DNA from: Actinomycetota bacterium
Lineage (GTDB): Bacteria; Actinomycetota; Acidimicrobiia; Acidimicrobiales; Iamiaceae
Reading direction: 5' to 3'
NCBI GenBank assembly: GCA_016185275.1
Contig: JACPNX010000014.1
Coordinates: forward strand, 36,909-100,908
Length of the DNA stretch: 64,000 bases
Shown: in pieces, positions 9,301 through 15,725 of the stretch
Layout: each line of letters opens with the position of its first letter
Position numbering within the stretch: position 1 is the first letter of the stretch
Made by a program: the position numbers and the translations under genes
Notes under the pieces: generated by a model
What the model saw: the letters and a program-made list of their open reading frames with translations, nothing else
Told to the model about the DNA's origin: nothing
Databases searched by the model: none

Positions 9301-10413
9301 GTCCCCGAAGGGTTCGTGGTCCATCCCAAGCTGGCCAAGCAGTTCGAGACCCGCGACAAGATGTTCGCCGGCGGCGAGGTCGACTGGGCGCTGGCCGAGG
9401 CCCTGGCCTTCGGGTCGCTGCTGGTGGAGGGCACGCCGATCCGGCTGTCCGGCCAGGACACCCGGCGGGGCACGTTCTCCCAGCGTCACTCGGTGCTCGT
9501 CGACTTCGACACGGGGGCGGAGTTCGCACCGCTCGCCCACCTCGCCCCCGGCCAGGGCAAGGTCTGGATCTACGACTCGCTGCTCTCGGAGTACGCCGCC
9601 CTCGGCTTCGAGTACGGCTACTCGGTCATCGCCGACGGCACGCTCGTGTGCTGGGAGGCCCAGTTCGGCGACTTCGTCAACGGCGCGCAGATCGTCATCG
9701 ACCAGTACCTGGTGGCCGCCGAGGACAAGTGGGAGCAGCGCTCGGGCCTCGTGCTGCTGCTGCCCCACGGCTACGAGGGCCAGGGCCCCGAGCACTCCTC
9801 GGCGCGCATCGAGCGGTTCCTGACGCTGTGCGCCGAGGACAACCTCCAGGTCTGCAACGCCTCCACGTCGGCGCAGTACTTCCACCTGCTGCGCCGACAG
9901 ATGCGCCGGGACGTGCGCAAGCCGCTCGTGGTGTTCACGCCCAAGTCCCTGTTGCGGGCGCGCTCGGCGCGATCGCCGATCGACGAGCTCACGTCGGGTT
10001 CGTTCCGCGAGGTGCTCGACGACGCCTCGGTCGCCGATCCGACCGGCGTGACGCGCCTGGTGCTGTGCTCCGGCAAGGTGGCGCACGACGCGCTGGCCAA
10101 GCGGGACAAGGACGGACTGACCGCAGCCGCGGTGGTCCGGGTCGAGCAGCTGTACCCGTTCCCCCGCAAGGAGATCGGCGAGCTGCTCGCCCGCTACGAG
10201 TCGGTCGAAGAGGTGGTGTGGCTCCAGGAGGAGCCCGACAACATGGGCCCGCGGGCCTTCGTCGCGGAACGGCTGCGACCGCTGCTGCCGCCCGGCGTCG
10301 GCTACCGGGAGGTCGCCCGGGTCGGTTCCGGTTCGCCGGCCACCGGCAGCCACACCATCCACGTACAGGAGCAGCAGGCCATCGTCGACGCCGCCTTCGA
10401 CGGCCTCAAGTAG
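6382..10413 (+). CDS. kgd: multifunctional 2-oxoglutarate decarboxylase/dehydrogenase Kgd
   Basis: Kgd fuses the E2 acyltransferase core to a complete E1 and feeds 2-oxoglutarate into the TCA cycle or to succinic semialdehyde. Of 1,343 residues, 1-45 hold the conserved N-terminal helix (NAWLVDEMYERFR). Residues about 46-230 are an Ala/Pro/Gly linker. Residues about 235-465 are the E2 catalytic domain with the active-site motif TYDHRIIQG near 440. The remainder is E1, with GMAHRGRLNVLANI near 665 and GDAAFAGQGVVAE near 768 for thiamine diphosphate and substrate. There is no lipoyl domain, as in mycobacterial Kgd. The linker is longer than in the mycobacterial enzyme of about 1,227 residues. 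The GarA control partner is not in the window. Confidence 0.96.
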   Translation: MADERTSGQALGPNAWLVDEMYERFRDDPGSVSESWREFFADYQSDAEAGAGPGPDVAQPATGRRSGAANGGATPAETAGETPGAASPTTSAADGDAAAERDGAGGPSAARSPAAPPATSTGGARGDGHDAVASSSAPATSTAASTGGPTAGERTAQASSAPPPPGKASSGKAGPSGAAGPSGKAAPGKGGASGTAAPTGPAAGRPPGTATAAASGSAPSGHDGAAPAPLRGASARIVANMEASLAVPTATSFREVPAKLLEVNRKVINGYLGRTRGGKVSFTHLIGFAVVTAINDTTPVMNANYLEVDGKPHVVRHDRVNLGLAVDLEKADGSRTLLVPVIKGADSLDFRGFWGAYEDVIRKVRSNKLGPDDFAGATVTLTNPGTIGTVQSVPRLMPGQGVIVGVGRLDYPAAFSGADPSALAGLGVSKVMTITSTYDHRIIQGAESGLFLKRVSELLMGADGFYDSVFRSLGVPYEAVRWLPDQNPVDREQSMLEKQMHVQTLINAHRVRGHLIADLDPLAWKEPHMHSELDPATYGLTIWDLDREFLTDGLAGTERMPLGDILKVLRDAYCRRIGVEYMHIQEPAEKRWIQEQVEGAPATLEPDVQRHILDRLNAAEAFERFLATKYLGQKRFGIEGAESAIPILDAILEAAAGDALDGAVLGMAHRGRLNVLANIVGKSYRQLFKEFEGYIDPDSTQGSGDVKYHLGQTGTFRSRLGREIPVELAANPSHLEAVDPVVVGIVRARQDRIDQPESFSVLPVLVHGDAAFAGQGVVAETLNLSSIKGYRVGGTIHLIINNPLGFTTPPDAARSSEYCTDVAKMVQAPIFHVNGDDPEACVRVAQLAYAYRQAFHKDVVIDMICYRRHGHNEGDDPSYTQPIMYKRIDARRSVRKLYTESLVKRGDITIEEAEAALDDFGAKLQAALEETRSDAPPGTITAKPPAPAVGVLPHVDTGVARDRLEELYRKLGSVPEGFVVHPKLAKQFETRDKMFAGGEVDWALAEALAFGSLLVEGTPIRLSGQDTRRGTFSQRHSVLVDFDTGAEFAPLAHLAPGQGKVWIYDSLLSEYAALGFEYGYSVIADGTLVCWEAQFGDFVNGAQIVIDQYLVAAEDKWEQRSGLVLLLPHGYEGQGPEHSSARIERFLTLCAEDNLQVCNASTSAQYFHLLRRQMRRDVRKPLVVFTPKSLLRARSARSPIDELTSGSFREVLDDASVADPTGVTRLVLCSGKVAHDALAKRDKDGLTAAAVVRVEQLYPFPRKEIGELLARYESVEEVVWLQEEPDNMGPRAFVAERLRPLLPPGVGYREVARVGSGSPATGSHTIHVQEQQAIVDAAFDGLK

Positions 10414-10419
10414 CCCACG

Positions 10420-10439
10420 GGAACGGAACCGCCCGTTCC
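10420..10439 (+). terminator. hairpin after kgd
   Basis: GGAACGG (10420-10426) pairs with CCGTTCC (10433-10439) across a six-base loop, seven bases after the kgd stop. It is followed by repeated CCGTTCCGC rather than a T tract. It lies between convergent genes and could work in both directions. Confidence 0.4.
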
Positions 10440-10492
10440 GCCCGTTCCGCCCGTCCCACCGTCCTATCCCCGTCCCACCCACCCGCACCCTC

Positions 10493-10509
10493 CCGAAGTG
10501 GTCGCAGAA
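10493..10509 (+). repeat. left 17-bp direct repeat flanking the DUF559 gene
   Basis: CCGAAGTGGTCGCAGAA occurs here and again at 11553-11569, both on the plus strand and 1,060 bases apart. CACCC-rich DNA precedes both copies. Confidence 0.85.
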
Positions 10510-10533
10510 TCTGGAAAAGAACCCCGTGCCCGG

Positions 10534-11475
10534 TCAGGCGGCCGGCCGCGAACGACGCTCGCGGCAGCGACGCCGGAGGTCTCGGACCGTCTCGAGGACC
10601 TCCGCGGGGTGCTGCCAGACCTGCACGTCGGTGACACGGGCGACCTCGTAGCCGTCGGCTTCGAGCTGGCGCTGGCGGGCGGCGTCGGCCACCCGGTCGA
10701 CGAGCGCCGCGTGGAACCGTTCGCTGTCCACCTCGAGCACGCCGCACCGCCGATGGTCGACGAAGTCGACGCGACCGGTCCACGTCCCGCCGCCGAGATC
10801 GACCTGGCGGTCCATGGGCGCCTCGCCCGCTGCTCTCAGGATCTGCATGACCCGTGCCTCGAGGTTGCTCGCCGGGGGCACGTACGACTCACCACGGGCG
10901 TCGAGCAGGCCCCGGAGAGCCCGCACTCCGTGGCGGCCTCGCGTGCCGAGCAGCTCCATGGCTCGACGGACGGCGGCGCCGGTGAGGAGACGCCGGCTCC
11001 ACGCGCTGTCGAGGGCGCGCTCGAGCCGGCCGACGCTCAGCGTCTCGGCGAGCTCGACGATGCACAGCTCCGGCCGGACGATGGGCACACCATCGAGCGC
11101 CGTCAGGAGCGCGCTCGGCAGGGCCCGGGGCCGGCGGGAGATGGCCAGGCGGACGTGATCGCTGCCGTAGGTGCGCGCCTGCGTCACGACAACCGGGCGC
11201 AGACTGAAGCCGGGGACCGTCCACAGCGCCGCCGCGGGCGCGCTGCTGAGGAAGGCACCGGGTCCAGCGTCCAGCACGCCGGCGAGCGCCCGCTGGACCG
11301 CGGTCGGCCCGGCGGCGACGTTGCGCAGCACGTTGCGGGAGAGCTGCTCCCAGGGAGGCCGGTCCGCGAGGCGCTTCCACGCACGCTCGTCGACCACGTC
11401 GCCCAGCACCTGCCAGCGCGCGATCAGCCCGTGCTGCGCGCCGGCCTTCTCGAACAGTGTCCGAAGCCGTTCCAC
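10534..11475 (-). CDS. AbiEi-like antitoxin domain fused to a DUF559 (Vsr-like) nuclease domain
   Basis: From a GTG at 11475 the 313-residue protein starts with a winged-helix AbiEi-type domain (VERLRTLFEKAGAQHGLIAR). The middle region contains PGAFLSSAPAAALW, typical of type IV antitoxin relatives. The C-terminus is a DUF559 domain of the Vsr/PD-(D/E)XK group, with a RVDFVDHRRCGVLEVDSERFH core whose Asp and Glu are candidate metal ligands. The frame stays open upstream to 11595, so a longer start is possible, but that stretch is the repeat and palindrome region. No toxin partner is adjacent. The gene is precisely bracketed by 17-bp direct repeats and lies between unrelated housekeeping genes, which suggests a mobile single-gene module. 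Confidence 0.75.
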   Translation of the reverse strand: MERLRTLFEKAGAQHGLIARWQVLGDVVDERAWKRLADRPPWEQLSRNVLRNVAAGPTAVQRALAGVLDAGPGAFLSSAPAAALWTVPGFSLRPVVVTQARTYGSDHVRLAISRRPRALPSALLTALDGVPIVRPELCIVELAETLSVGRLERALDSAWSRRLLTGAAVRRAMELLGTRGRHGVRALRGLLDARGESYVPPASNLEARVMQILRAAGEAPMDRQVDLGGGTWTGRVDFVDHRRCGVLEVDSERFHAALVDRVADAARQRQLEADGYEVARVTDVQVWQHPAEVLETVRDLRRRCRERRSRPAA

Positions 11476-11552
11476 TGCACCATCCCACCAAGGGGGTCTG
11501 ACAGTCCGCCTCGGGCGACGGCTCCAGCGCCCTCTCCGCGCCCACCCACCAT

Positions 11553-11569
11553 CCGAAGTGGTCGCAGAA
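11553..11569 (+). repeat. right 17-bp direct repeat flanking the DUF559 gene
   Basis: This is an exact copy of the 17-mer at 10493-10509. It abuts the inverted repeat at 11569-11591. Confidence 0.85.
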
Positions 11570-11591
11570 CCGGGACAGTTCTTGTCCCGGT
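11569..11591 (+). promoter_or_regulatory. 8-bp inverted repeat upstream of the DUF559 gene
   Basis: ACCGGGAC (11569-11576) and GTCCCGGT (11584-11591) form a perfect inverted repeat around AGTTCTT. It lies about 95 bases upstream of the DUF559 GTG and 30 bases downstream of the convergent-side HAD stop. It could be an operator, a hairpin terminator for the HAD gene, or the end of a mobile unit. A degraded relative of it follows the left direct repeat. Confidence 0.5.
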
Positions 11592-11620
11592 CCACTACGG
11601 CGTGTGCGGAGGACGCGGCG

Positions 11621-12256
11621 CTAGCGGAGGGGGAAGCCGACGACGGCTTCGAGCTCGGCGATGGCGTCGTCGGGGTCGACCACCTTGATGGTGGTCATGC
11701 CGAGCTGGCGGGCGGGTTTGAGGTTGACGCCGAGGTCGTCGAGGAACACGGCCTCGTGCGGCGCGATGCCGAGCCGGTCGCAGGCGATCTCGTAGAAGCG
11801 CGGGTCCGGCTTGCGCACGCCGACCTTCGACGACTCGACGACCTCGTCGAACTGGGTGAGCACCTCGTCGCGCCCCGGGGCGCGGCCACTGTCGGCAAGC
11901 TCGTCGAACGCGACCCAGTTGTTGGTCAGGCAGGCCGTCTTGAGCCGCTCGCCGCAGCGCCGCACCGCCTCGACCATCGCGGGGCGGACCTCTCCGGCGA
12001 GCAAGGGCATGATCTCGCGCGCCGCCACCTCGTGGCCGAGCGCCCGAGCCTCGGACTCGAACAGCGCGCAGAACTCGTCGAAGTCGACTTCGCTGCGCTC
12101 GAAGCGGGCCCAGGCGTTCGTGTCGGCATTCGTCGAGTTGATCGTGCGGAGGAGACCGTCGGGCAGGCCGCGCTCGCGCTCGTAGCGGGCGAAGGCCTCG
12201 AAGGGGCTCGACAGGATCACGCCGCCGAAGTCGAACAGCGCCGCGGTGATGGGCAT
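11621..12256 (-). CDS. HAD-superfamily hydrolase, subfamily IA
   Basis: This 211-residue phosphatase or dehalogenase-type protein has HAD motif I as LFDFGGVILS, where the second Asp of the usual DxD is Gly, as in the HAD-IA epoxide-hydrolase-like group. Motif II is in CLTNNW, motif III is the Lys of GVRKPDPRFYE, and motif IV is FLDDLGVNLK. The ATG at 12256 is fixed by a leaderless -10 box; an upstream ATG at 12289 would add eleven residues and sit before that box. Loss of the acid/base Asp makes ordinary phosphatase activity uncertain. Confidence 0.83.
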   Translation of the reverse strand: MPITAALFDFGGVILSSPFEAFARYERERGLPDGLLRTINSTNADTNAWARFERSEVDFDEFCALFESEARALGHEVAAREIMPLLAGEVRPAMVEAVRRCGERLKTACLTNNWVAFDELADSGRAPGRDEVLTQFDEVVESSKVGVRKPDPRFYEIACDRLGIAPHEAVFLDDLGVNLKPARQLGMTTIKVVDPDDAIAELEAVVGFPLR

Positions 12257-12264
12257 GGCGGGCG

Positions 12265-12270
12265 ATCCTA
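12265..12270 (-). promoter_or_regulatory. -10 element TAGGAT, leaderless promoter of the HAD gene
   Basis: On the minus strand TAGGAT is followed by eight bases and the ATG at 12256. Confidence 0.55.
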
Positions 12271-12305
12271 CGAGCGCGCTGGGCGCCATCGAGCGGATCC
12301 GTCGG

Positions 12306-12360
12306 GTGGGTCGACCGTGGGTCGACCGTGGGTCGACCGTGGGTCGACCGTGGGTCGACC
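12306..12360 (+). repeat. 11-bp tandem repeat, five perfect copies
   Basis: GTGGGTCGACC is repeated five times without a mismatch in the divergent gap between the HAD gene and the NYN-S1 gene. Each copy contains the palindrome GTCGAC. The unit length equals that of the unrelated repeat before kgd. Confidence 0.95.
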
Positions 12361-12483
12361 GGCAGGATCCGCACGGGTACGCCCTGCACCTGCTTGACTT
12401 TGCACTCGCATGCAGCGTCCAGGCGGCAATCGCCGCGATATCGAACGATCTGCGCTCCCGTCGGTCGTCGTGCGAGGGGGACG

Positions 12484-14148
12484 ATGATCAACGAGCGCGT
12501 CATCGTGGACGGCTCGAACATCGCGACCGAGGGCCGCACGCTGCCGTCGCTGGCGCAGCTGGACGAGGCGGTCCGGGCCTTCACCGCGGAGTTCCCTCAG
12601 TCGGCCATCACGGTCGTGGTCGACGCGACCTTCGGTCACCGGATCGCCGACGACGAGAAGGAAGCCTTCGAAGAGGCGGTGCTGGCGGGCGAGCTGGTGA
12701 CGCCTCCGGCCGGGGCCATCGGCCGAGGCGACGCCTTCGTGCTGACGATCGCCGATCGGGCGAACGCGACGGTGTTCTCGAACGACTCGTTCCAGGAGTT
12801 CCACGGTCAGTACACGTGGCTGTTCGACGAGGGCCGCCTGATCGGTGGCAAGCCGGTCCCGTCGGTCGGGTGGATCTTCGTCCTGCGCACGCCCGTGCGG
12901 GGCCCCGTGTCGCGCCGGGCGCAGCGAGCGGCCAAGACGAAGAAGGTGTCGCCTCGCGCCGCGGTGCTGCGGGCTGCGCCAGGCGAGCGGCCGGCGATCG
13001 GCGCGACCAAGAAGGTCGCGGCCCGCCCGGCGCCGGCGCGCCGTCGCGCCAAGGCCGCGGTCCCGGCGGCCGCGCCCGACGAGGTGGTGCAGGCGGCGAT
13101 CGACGAGGCCGCCTCGGTGGGTGGCGGCACAGCGGTCGCCACCTCGATGGAGGAAGGTGAGCGCCGCGGCCGGCGGCGCCGGCGCACCGGCGCCACCGCG
13201 AAGGCGGTGGAGCCGGTCAACGACCCGCTGCCCTTCCTCGAGTTCGTGAGCGCCCACCCCGTGGGTTCGATGGTGGAGGGAACCGTGGACCGGTTCTCGT
13301 CGCACGGCGCTTACGTGGTCGTCGAGCGAGCGCAGTGCTACCTGCCGCTCCGCTCGATGGCCGACCCGCCCCCCAAGAGCGCCCGTGAGGTGCTCAAGGT
13401 GGGCGACACCCGCTCCTTCGTCGTGGAGTCGTTCGACTCGCCTCGGCGGAGCATCGACCTGGCCATCCCGAGCACGGCGTCCACGGCGCCGTCCGGCGAG
13501 GCCGAGCCACCGACACCCGCCGAGGAGGCACCCACCATGGCACCTGCGAAGAAGGCAGCGGCCAAGAAGTCAACCACCAAGAAAAGCACCGGCACAGCTG
13601 CGGCCAAGCGGTCAGCGGCCGCCGCGACCGGTGTGACGACCAAGAAGGCCGGCACCGCCAAGGCCGCCACGAAGAAGGCCACGACGGCCGCGACCAAGAA
13701 GGCTTCGTCGACCGCGAGCAAGGCGACGGCGGGCAGGAAGGCCAGCGGTCCGAGCACGAAGAAGTCGACCAGCGCCAAGAAGGCCTCGGGGACGAGCGCG
13801 AAGAAGGCGGCGTCGACGACGCGGAAGTCCACGGTCACCGCCAAGAAGGCCTCGGGGACGAGCGCGAAGAAGGCGGCGTCGACGACGCGGAAGTCCACGG
13901 CCACCACGAGGAAGGCCTCGGGGACGAGCGCGAAGAAGGCGGCGTCGACGACGCGGAAGTCCACGGCCACCACGAGGAAGGCCTCGGGGACGAGCGCGAA
14001 GAAGGCGACCGGCGCAGGCAAGTCGTCGTCGTCGAGGAAGACGACCGGCACGGCCAAGACCACGGCGACGAAGACGACGGCGAGGAAGACCACGGCGAAG
14101 AAGGCGACGGCGAGGAAGGCGTCGGTCCCGAGCACGCCCGGGGCCTGA
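12484..14148 (+). CDS. NYN/Zc3h12a-like ribonuclease + S1 RNA-binding domain + histone-H1-like tail
   Basis: The 554-residue protein has three parts. Residues 1-150 form a PIN/NYN-type nuclease fold like Zc3h12a: VIVDGSNIA (Asp9, Asn12), VVVDATFG (Asp47), GRGDAFVLTIAD (Asp83, Asp91) and FSNDSF (Asp101), giving a full acidic set. After a basic linker, residues about 245-329 form an S1 domain (GSMVEGTVDRFSSHGAYVVV). Residues about 355-554 are a Lys/Ala/Ser/Thr tail resembling histone H1 or the tail of mycobacterial HupB, with three perfect 22-residue repeats. The ATG follows a GAGGGGG ribosome-binding site. An RNA-degrading or RNA-processing role near the nucleoid is inferred; no substrate is known. 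Confidence 0.8.
   Translation: MINERVIVDGSNIATEGRTLPSLAQLDEAVRAFTAEFPQSAITVVVDATFGHRIADDEKEAFEEAVLAGELVTPPAGAIGRGDAFVLTIADRANATVFSNDSFQEFHGQYTWLFDEGRLIGGKPVPSVGWIFVLRTPVRGPVSRRAQRAAKTKKVSPRAAVLRAAPGERPAIGATKKVAARPAPARRRAKAAVPAAAPDEVVQAAIDEAASVGGGTAVATSMEEGERRGRRRRRTGATAKAVEPVNDPLPFLEFVSAHPVGSMVEGTVDRFSSHGAYVVVERAQCYLPLRSMADPPPKSAREVLKVGDTRSFVVESFDSPRRSIDLAIPSTASTAPSGEAEPPTPAEEAPTMAPAKKAAAKKSTTKKSTGTAAAKRSAAAATGVTTKKAGTAKAATKKATTAATKKASSTASKATAGRKASGPSTKKSTSAKKASGTSAKKAASTTRKSTVTAKKASGTSAKKAASTTRKSTATTRKASGTSAKKAASTTRKSTATTRKASGTSAKKATGAGKSSSSRKTTGTAKTTATKTTARKTTAKKATARKASVPSTPGA
13780..14007 (+). repeat. 66-bp in-frame repeat coding KASGTSAKKAASTTRKST...
   Basis: Three 66-bp units (13780-13845, 13846-13911, 13912-13977) and a partial fourth encode a 22-residue Lys/Ala/Ser/Thr unit in the histone-like tail. 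Units two and three are almost identical at the DNA level, showing recent duplication. Confidence 0.9.
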
Positions 14149-14204
14149 ACCGGCCCGCCTCCTCACCGGTGACGTCGGCGGTGGGCGCACATGCCCACCG
14201 CCGC

Positions 14205-14210
14205 TACGGT
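14205..14210 (+). promoter_or_regulatory. -10 element TACGGT, leaderless promoter of xth
   Basis: TACGGT is followed by seven bases and the GTG at 14218. It lies downstream of the alternative ATG at 14191 and so rules against that start. Confidence 0.6.
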
Positions 14211-14217
14211 CGGCCCG

Positions 14218-15009
14218 GTGCGAATCGCCACCTGGAACGTCAACTCCCTCAAGGCCCGGCTGGCCCGGGTCGAGGAGTGGATCGGGTACGCCGAGCCGGA
14301 TGTCGTCTGCCTCCAGGAGACGAAGCTCGCCGACACCGCGTTCCCGTCCCTCACGTTCGCCGCGCTGGGCTACGAGTCGGTGCACCACGGTGAGGGCCGG
14401 TGGAACGGCGTGGCCATACTGAGCCGCATCGGCCTGTCCGATGCGCACGCAGGGTTCCTCGACGACGGTGAGCCAGACCGGGAGGCCCGCCTGGTCTGGG
14501 CCACATGCGGGGATCTGCGCGTCGCCAGCGTCTACGTGCCCAACGGGCGGGCCGTCGACCACGACCACTACCGCTACAAGCTCGACTTCCTCGACCGGCT
14601 TCGGGCGAGCCTCGAACACGGCTGCTCGCCCTCGGACCGGATCGTCGTCTGCGGTGACTTCAACATCGCGCCGGCGGACGACGACGTGTACGACCCGGCC
14701 GCGTTCGTCGGCTCCACCCACGTGAGCGACGAGGAGCGCGCGGGTCTGGCACGGCTGAGCGAGTGGGGACTCGTCGACGTGTTCCGCCGGCTGCGCCCCG
14801 AGCCGTGCCTGTACTCATGGTGGGACTACCGCGCCGGGAACTTCCACAAGCACCTCGGCATGCGCATCGATCTCGTCCTCGGCACGCCGCCCGTCGCCGC
14901 CGCGGCCACCTTCGCGCTGATCGACCGGCAGGCCCGCAAGGGGACCGGGCCCTCCGATCACGCGCCGCTGTTCGTCGACGTCGACCTCGACCCGGCGATC
15001 GTCCCGTGA
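14218..15009 (+). CDS. xth: exodeoxyribonuclease III (AP endonuclease family)
   Basis: The 263-residue enzyme cuts abasic sites and removes 3' blocks in base-excision repair. It has the family motifs in order: RIATWNVNSL, the metal-binding Glu in CLQETKLAD, GRWNGVAIL, the catalytic pair in VVCGDFNIAP, and the His of GPSDHAPLFVDV at the end. The GTG at 14218 starts directly at the conserved fold and has a -10 box seven bases before it; an ATG at 14191 would add nine residues. Its stop overlaps the thioesterase GTG by four bases. Confidence 0.93.
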   Translation: MRIATWNVNSLKARLARVEEWIGYAEPDVVCLQETKLADTAFPSLTFAALGYESVHHGEGRWNGVAILSRIGLSDAHAGFLDDGEPDREARLVWATCGDLRVASVYVPNGRAVDHDHYRYKLDFLDRLRASLEHGCSPSDRIVVCGDFNIAPADDDVYDPAAFVGSTHVSDEERAGLARLSEWGLVDVFRRLRPEPCLYSWWDYRAGNFHKHLGMRIDLVLGTPPVAAAATFALIDRQARKGTGPSDHAPLFVDVDLDPAIVP

Positions 15010-15725
15010 CCGCCGAGCCGCCCCGTGACGGGCCGGTGATCCCGAGGCTCTTTTCGGCCGCGTCGGAGGAGGTCTCGGACCGCCGGCGCGAGCTGCGGCG
15101 GTTGGGCGGGGCGACGCGGGCGTTGATCGAGCGGCTGGTGCACACCCCGGCGGACGAGGCGGAGCTGGCGGCCATGGCCGACGAGGTCGAGGCGCTGGTG
15201 CGGCGGCTCCCGGAGCGCCAGGGCCGCAGCGCCTACGACGGCTTCGCCGAGGTGTCGATGGCCGGGAGCGATCCCGAGCTCGGTGCCTTCTTCGACCACA
15301 GCCCGTTGATCGGGCTGGCCAACCCGCTCTCGCCGCCGCTGCACCTGACCATCGAGGCCGACAGGGTGACGGGCACCGCGGTGTTCGGCTCGGCGTACGA
15401 GGGCCCGCCGGGGCACGTCCACGGTGGCTACATCGCCGCGGCGTTCGACGAGCTGCTCGGCGCGGCTCAGACCCTGTCCGGCGCACCCGGCATGACGGGC
15501 CGGCTCATCGTGCACTACCGGTCGCCGACGCCGCTCCACGAGGAGCTGCGCCTCGAGGGCCGGTTCCTGCGCCGCGACGGTCGCAAGGTCTTCACCGAGG
15601 GGTCGATGTGGGTGGGTGACCGCCTCACCGCCGAGGCCGAGGGTCTGTTCGTCTCGGTCCCGGCCGAGCGGTTCATGGTCATGCGCCGCGAGCGCGACAG
15701 CGACGGCGGCGCGCCGCCCTCCTAA
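15006..15725 (+). CDS. PaaI-type hotdog thioesterase family protein
   Basis: The 239-residue protein has a helical N-terminal half (about 95 residues, Arg/Glu-rich) and a C-terminal hotdog domain. The domain shows GPPGHVHGGYIAAAFDELLG, where the HGG-x-x-x-x-x-x-D/E layout is the acyl-CoA thioesterase active site, and LIVHYRSPTPL. Such enzymes hydrolyse short or aromatic acyl-CoAs. It starts with GTG in a GTGA overlap with xth. Its last bases overlap the end of the convergent phosphatase gene. The substrate is not known. Confidence 0.82.
   Translation: MTAEPPRDGPVIPRLFSAASEEVSDRRRELRRLGGATRALIERLVHTPADEAELAAMADEVEALVRRLPERQGRSAYDGFAEVSMAGSDPELGAFFDHSPLIGLANPLSPPLHLTIEADRVTGTAVFGSAYEGPPGHVHGGYIAAAFDELLGAAQTLSGAPGMTGRLIVHYRSPTPLHEELRLEGRFLRRDGRKVFTEGSMWVGDRLTAEAEGLFVSVPAERFMVMRRERDSDGGAPPS

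Noticed and set aside
4114..10488. A 2,124-codon open frame on the minus strand running from the APC permease across all of kgd
   Set aside because: Only the part up to 6150 codes for the permease. The rest lies antisense to kgd, has Arg/Gly/His-rich composition and results from third-position GC bias.
12306..12360. Possible CRISPR or phage attachment array
   Set aside because: Units are contiguous, with no spacers, and only 11 bp long. No cas or integrase gene is present.
14191..14217. ATG at 14191 as the xth start
   Set aside because: The -10 box TACGGT at 14205-14210 lies downstream of it, and the conserved fold begins at the GTG at 14218.
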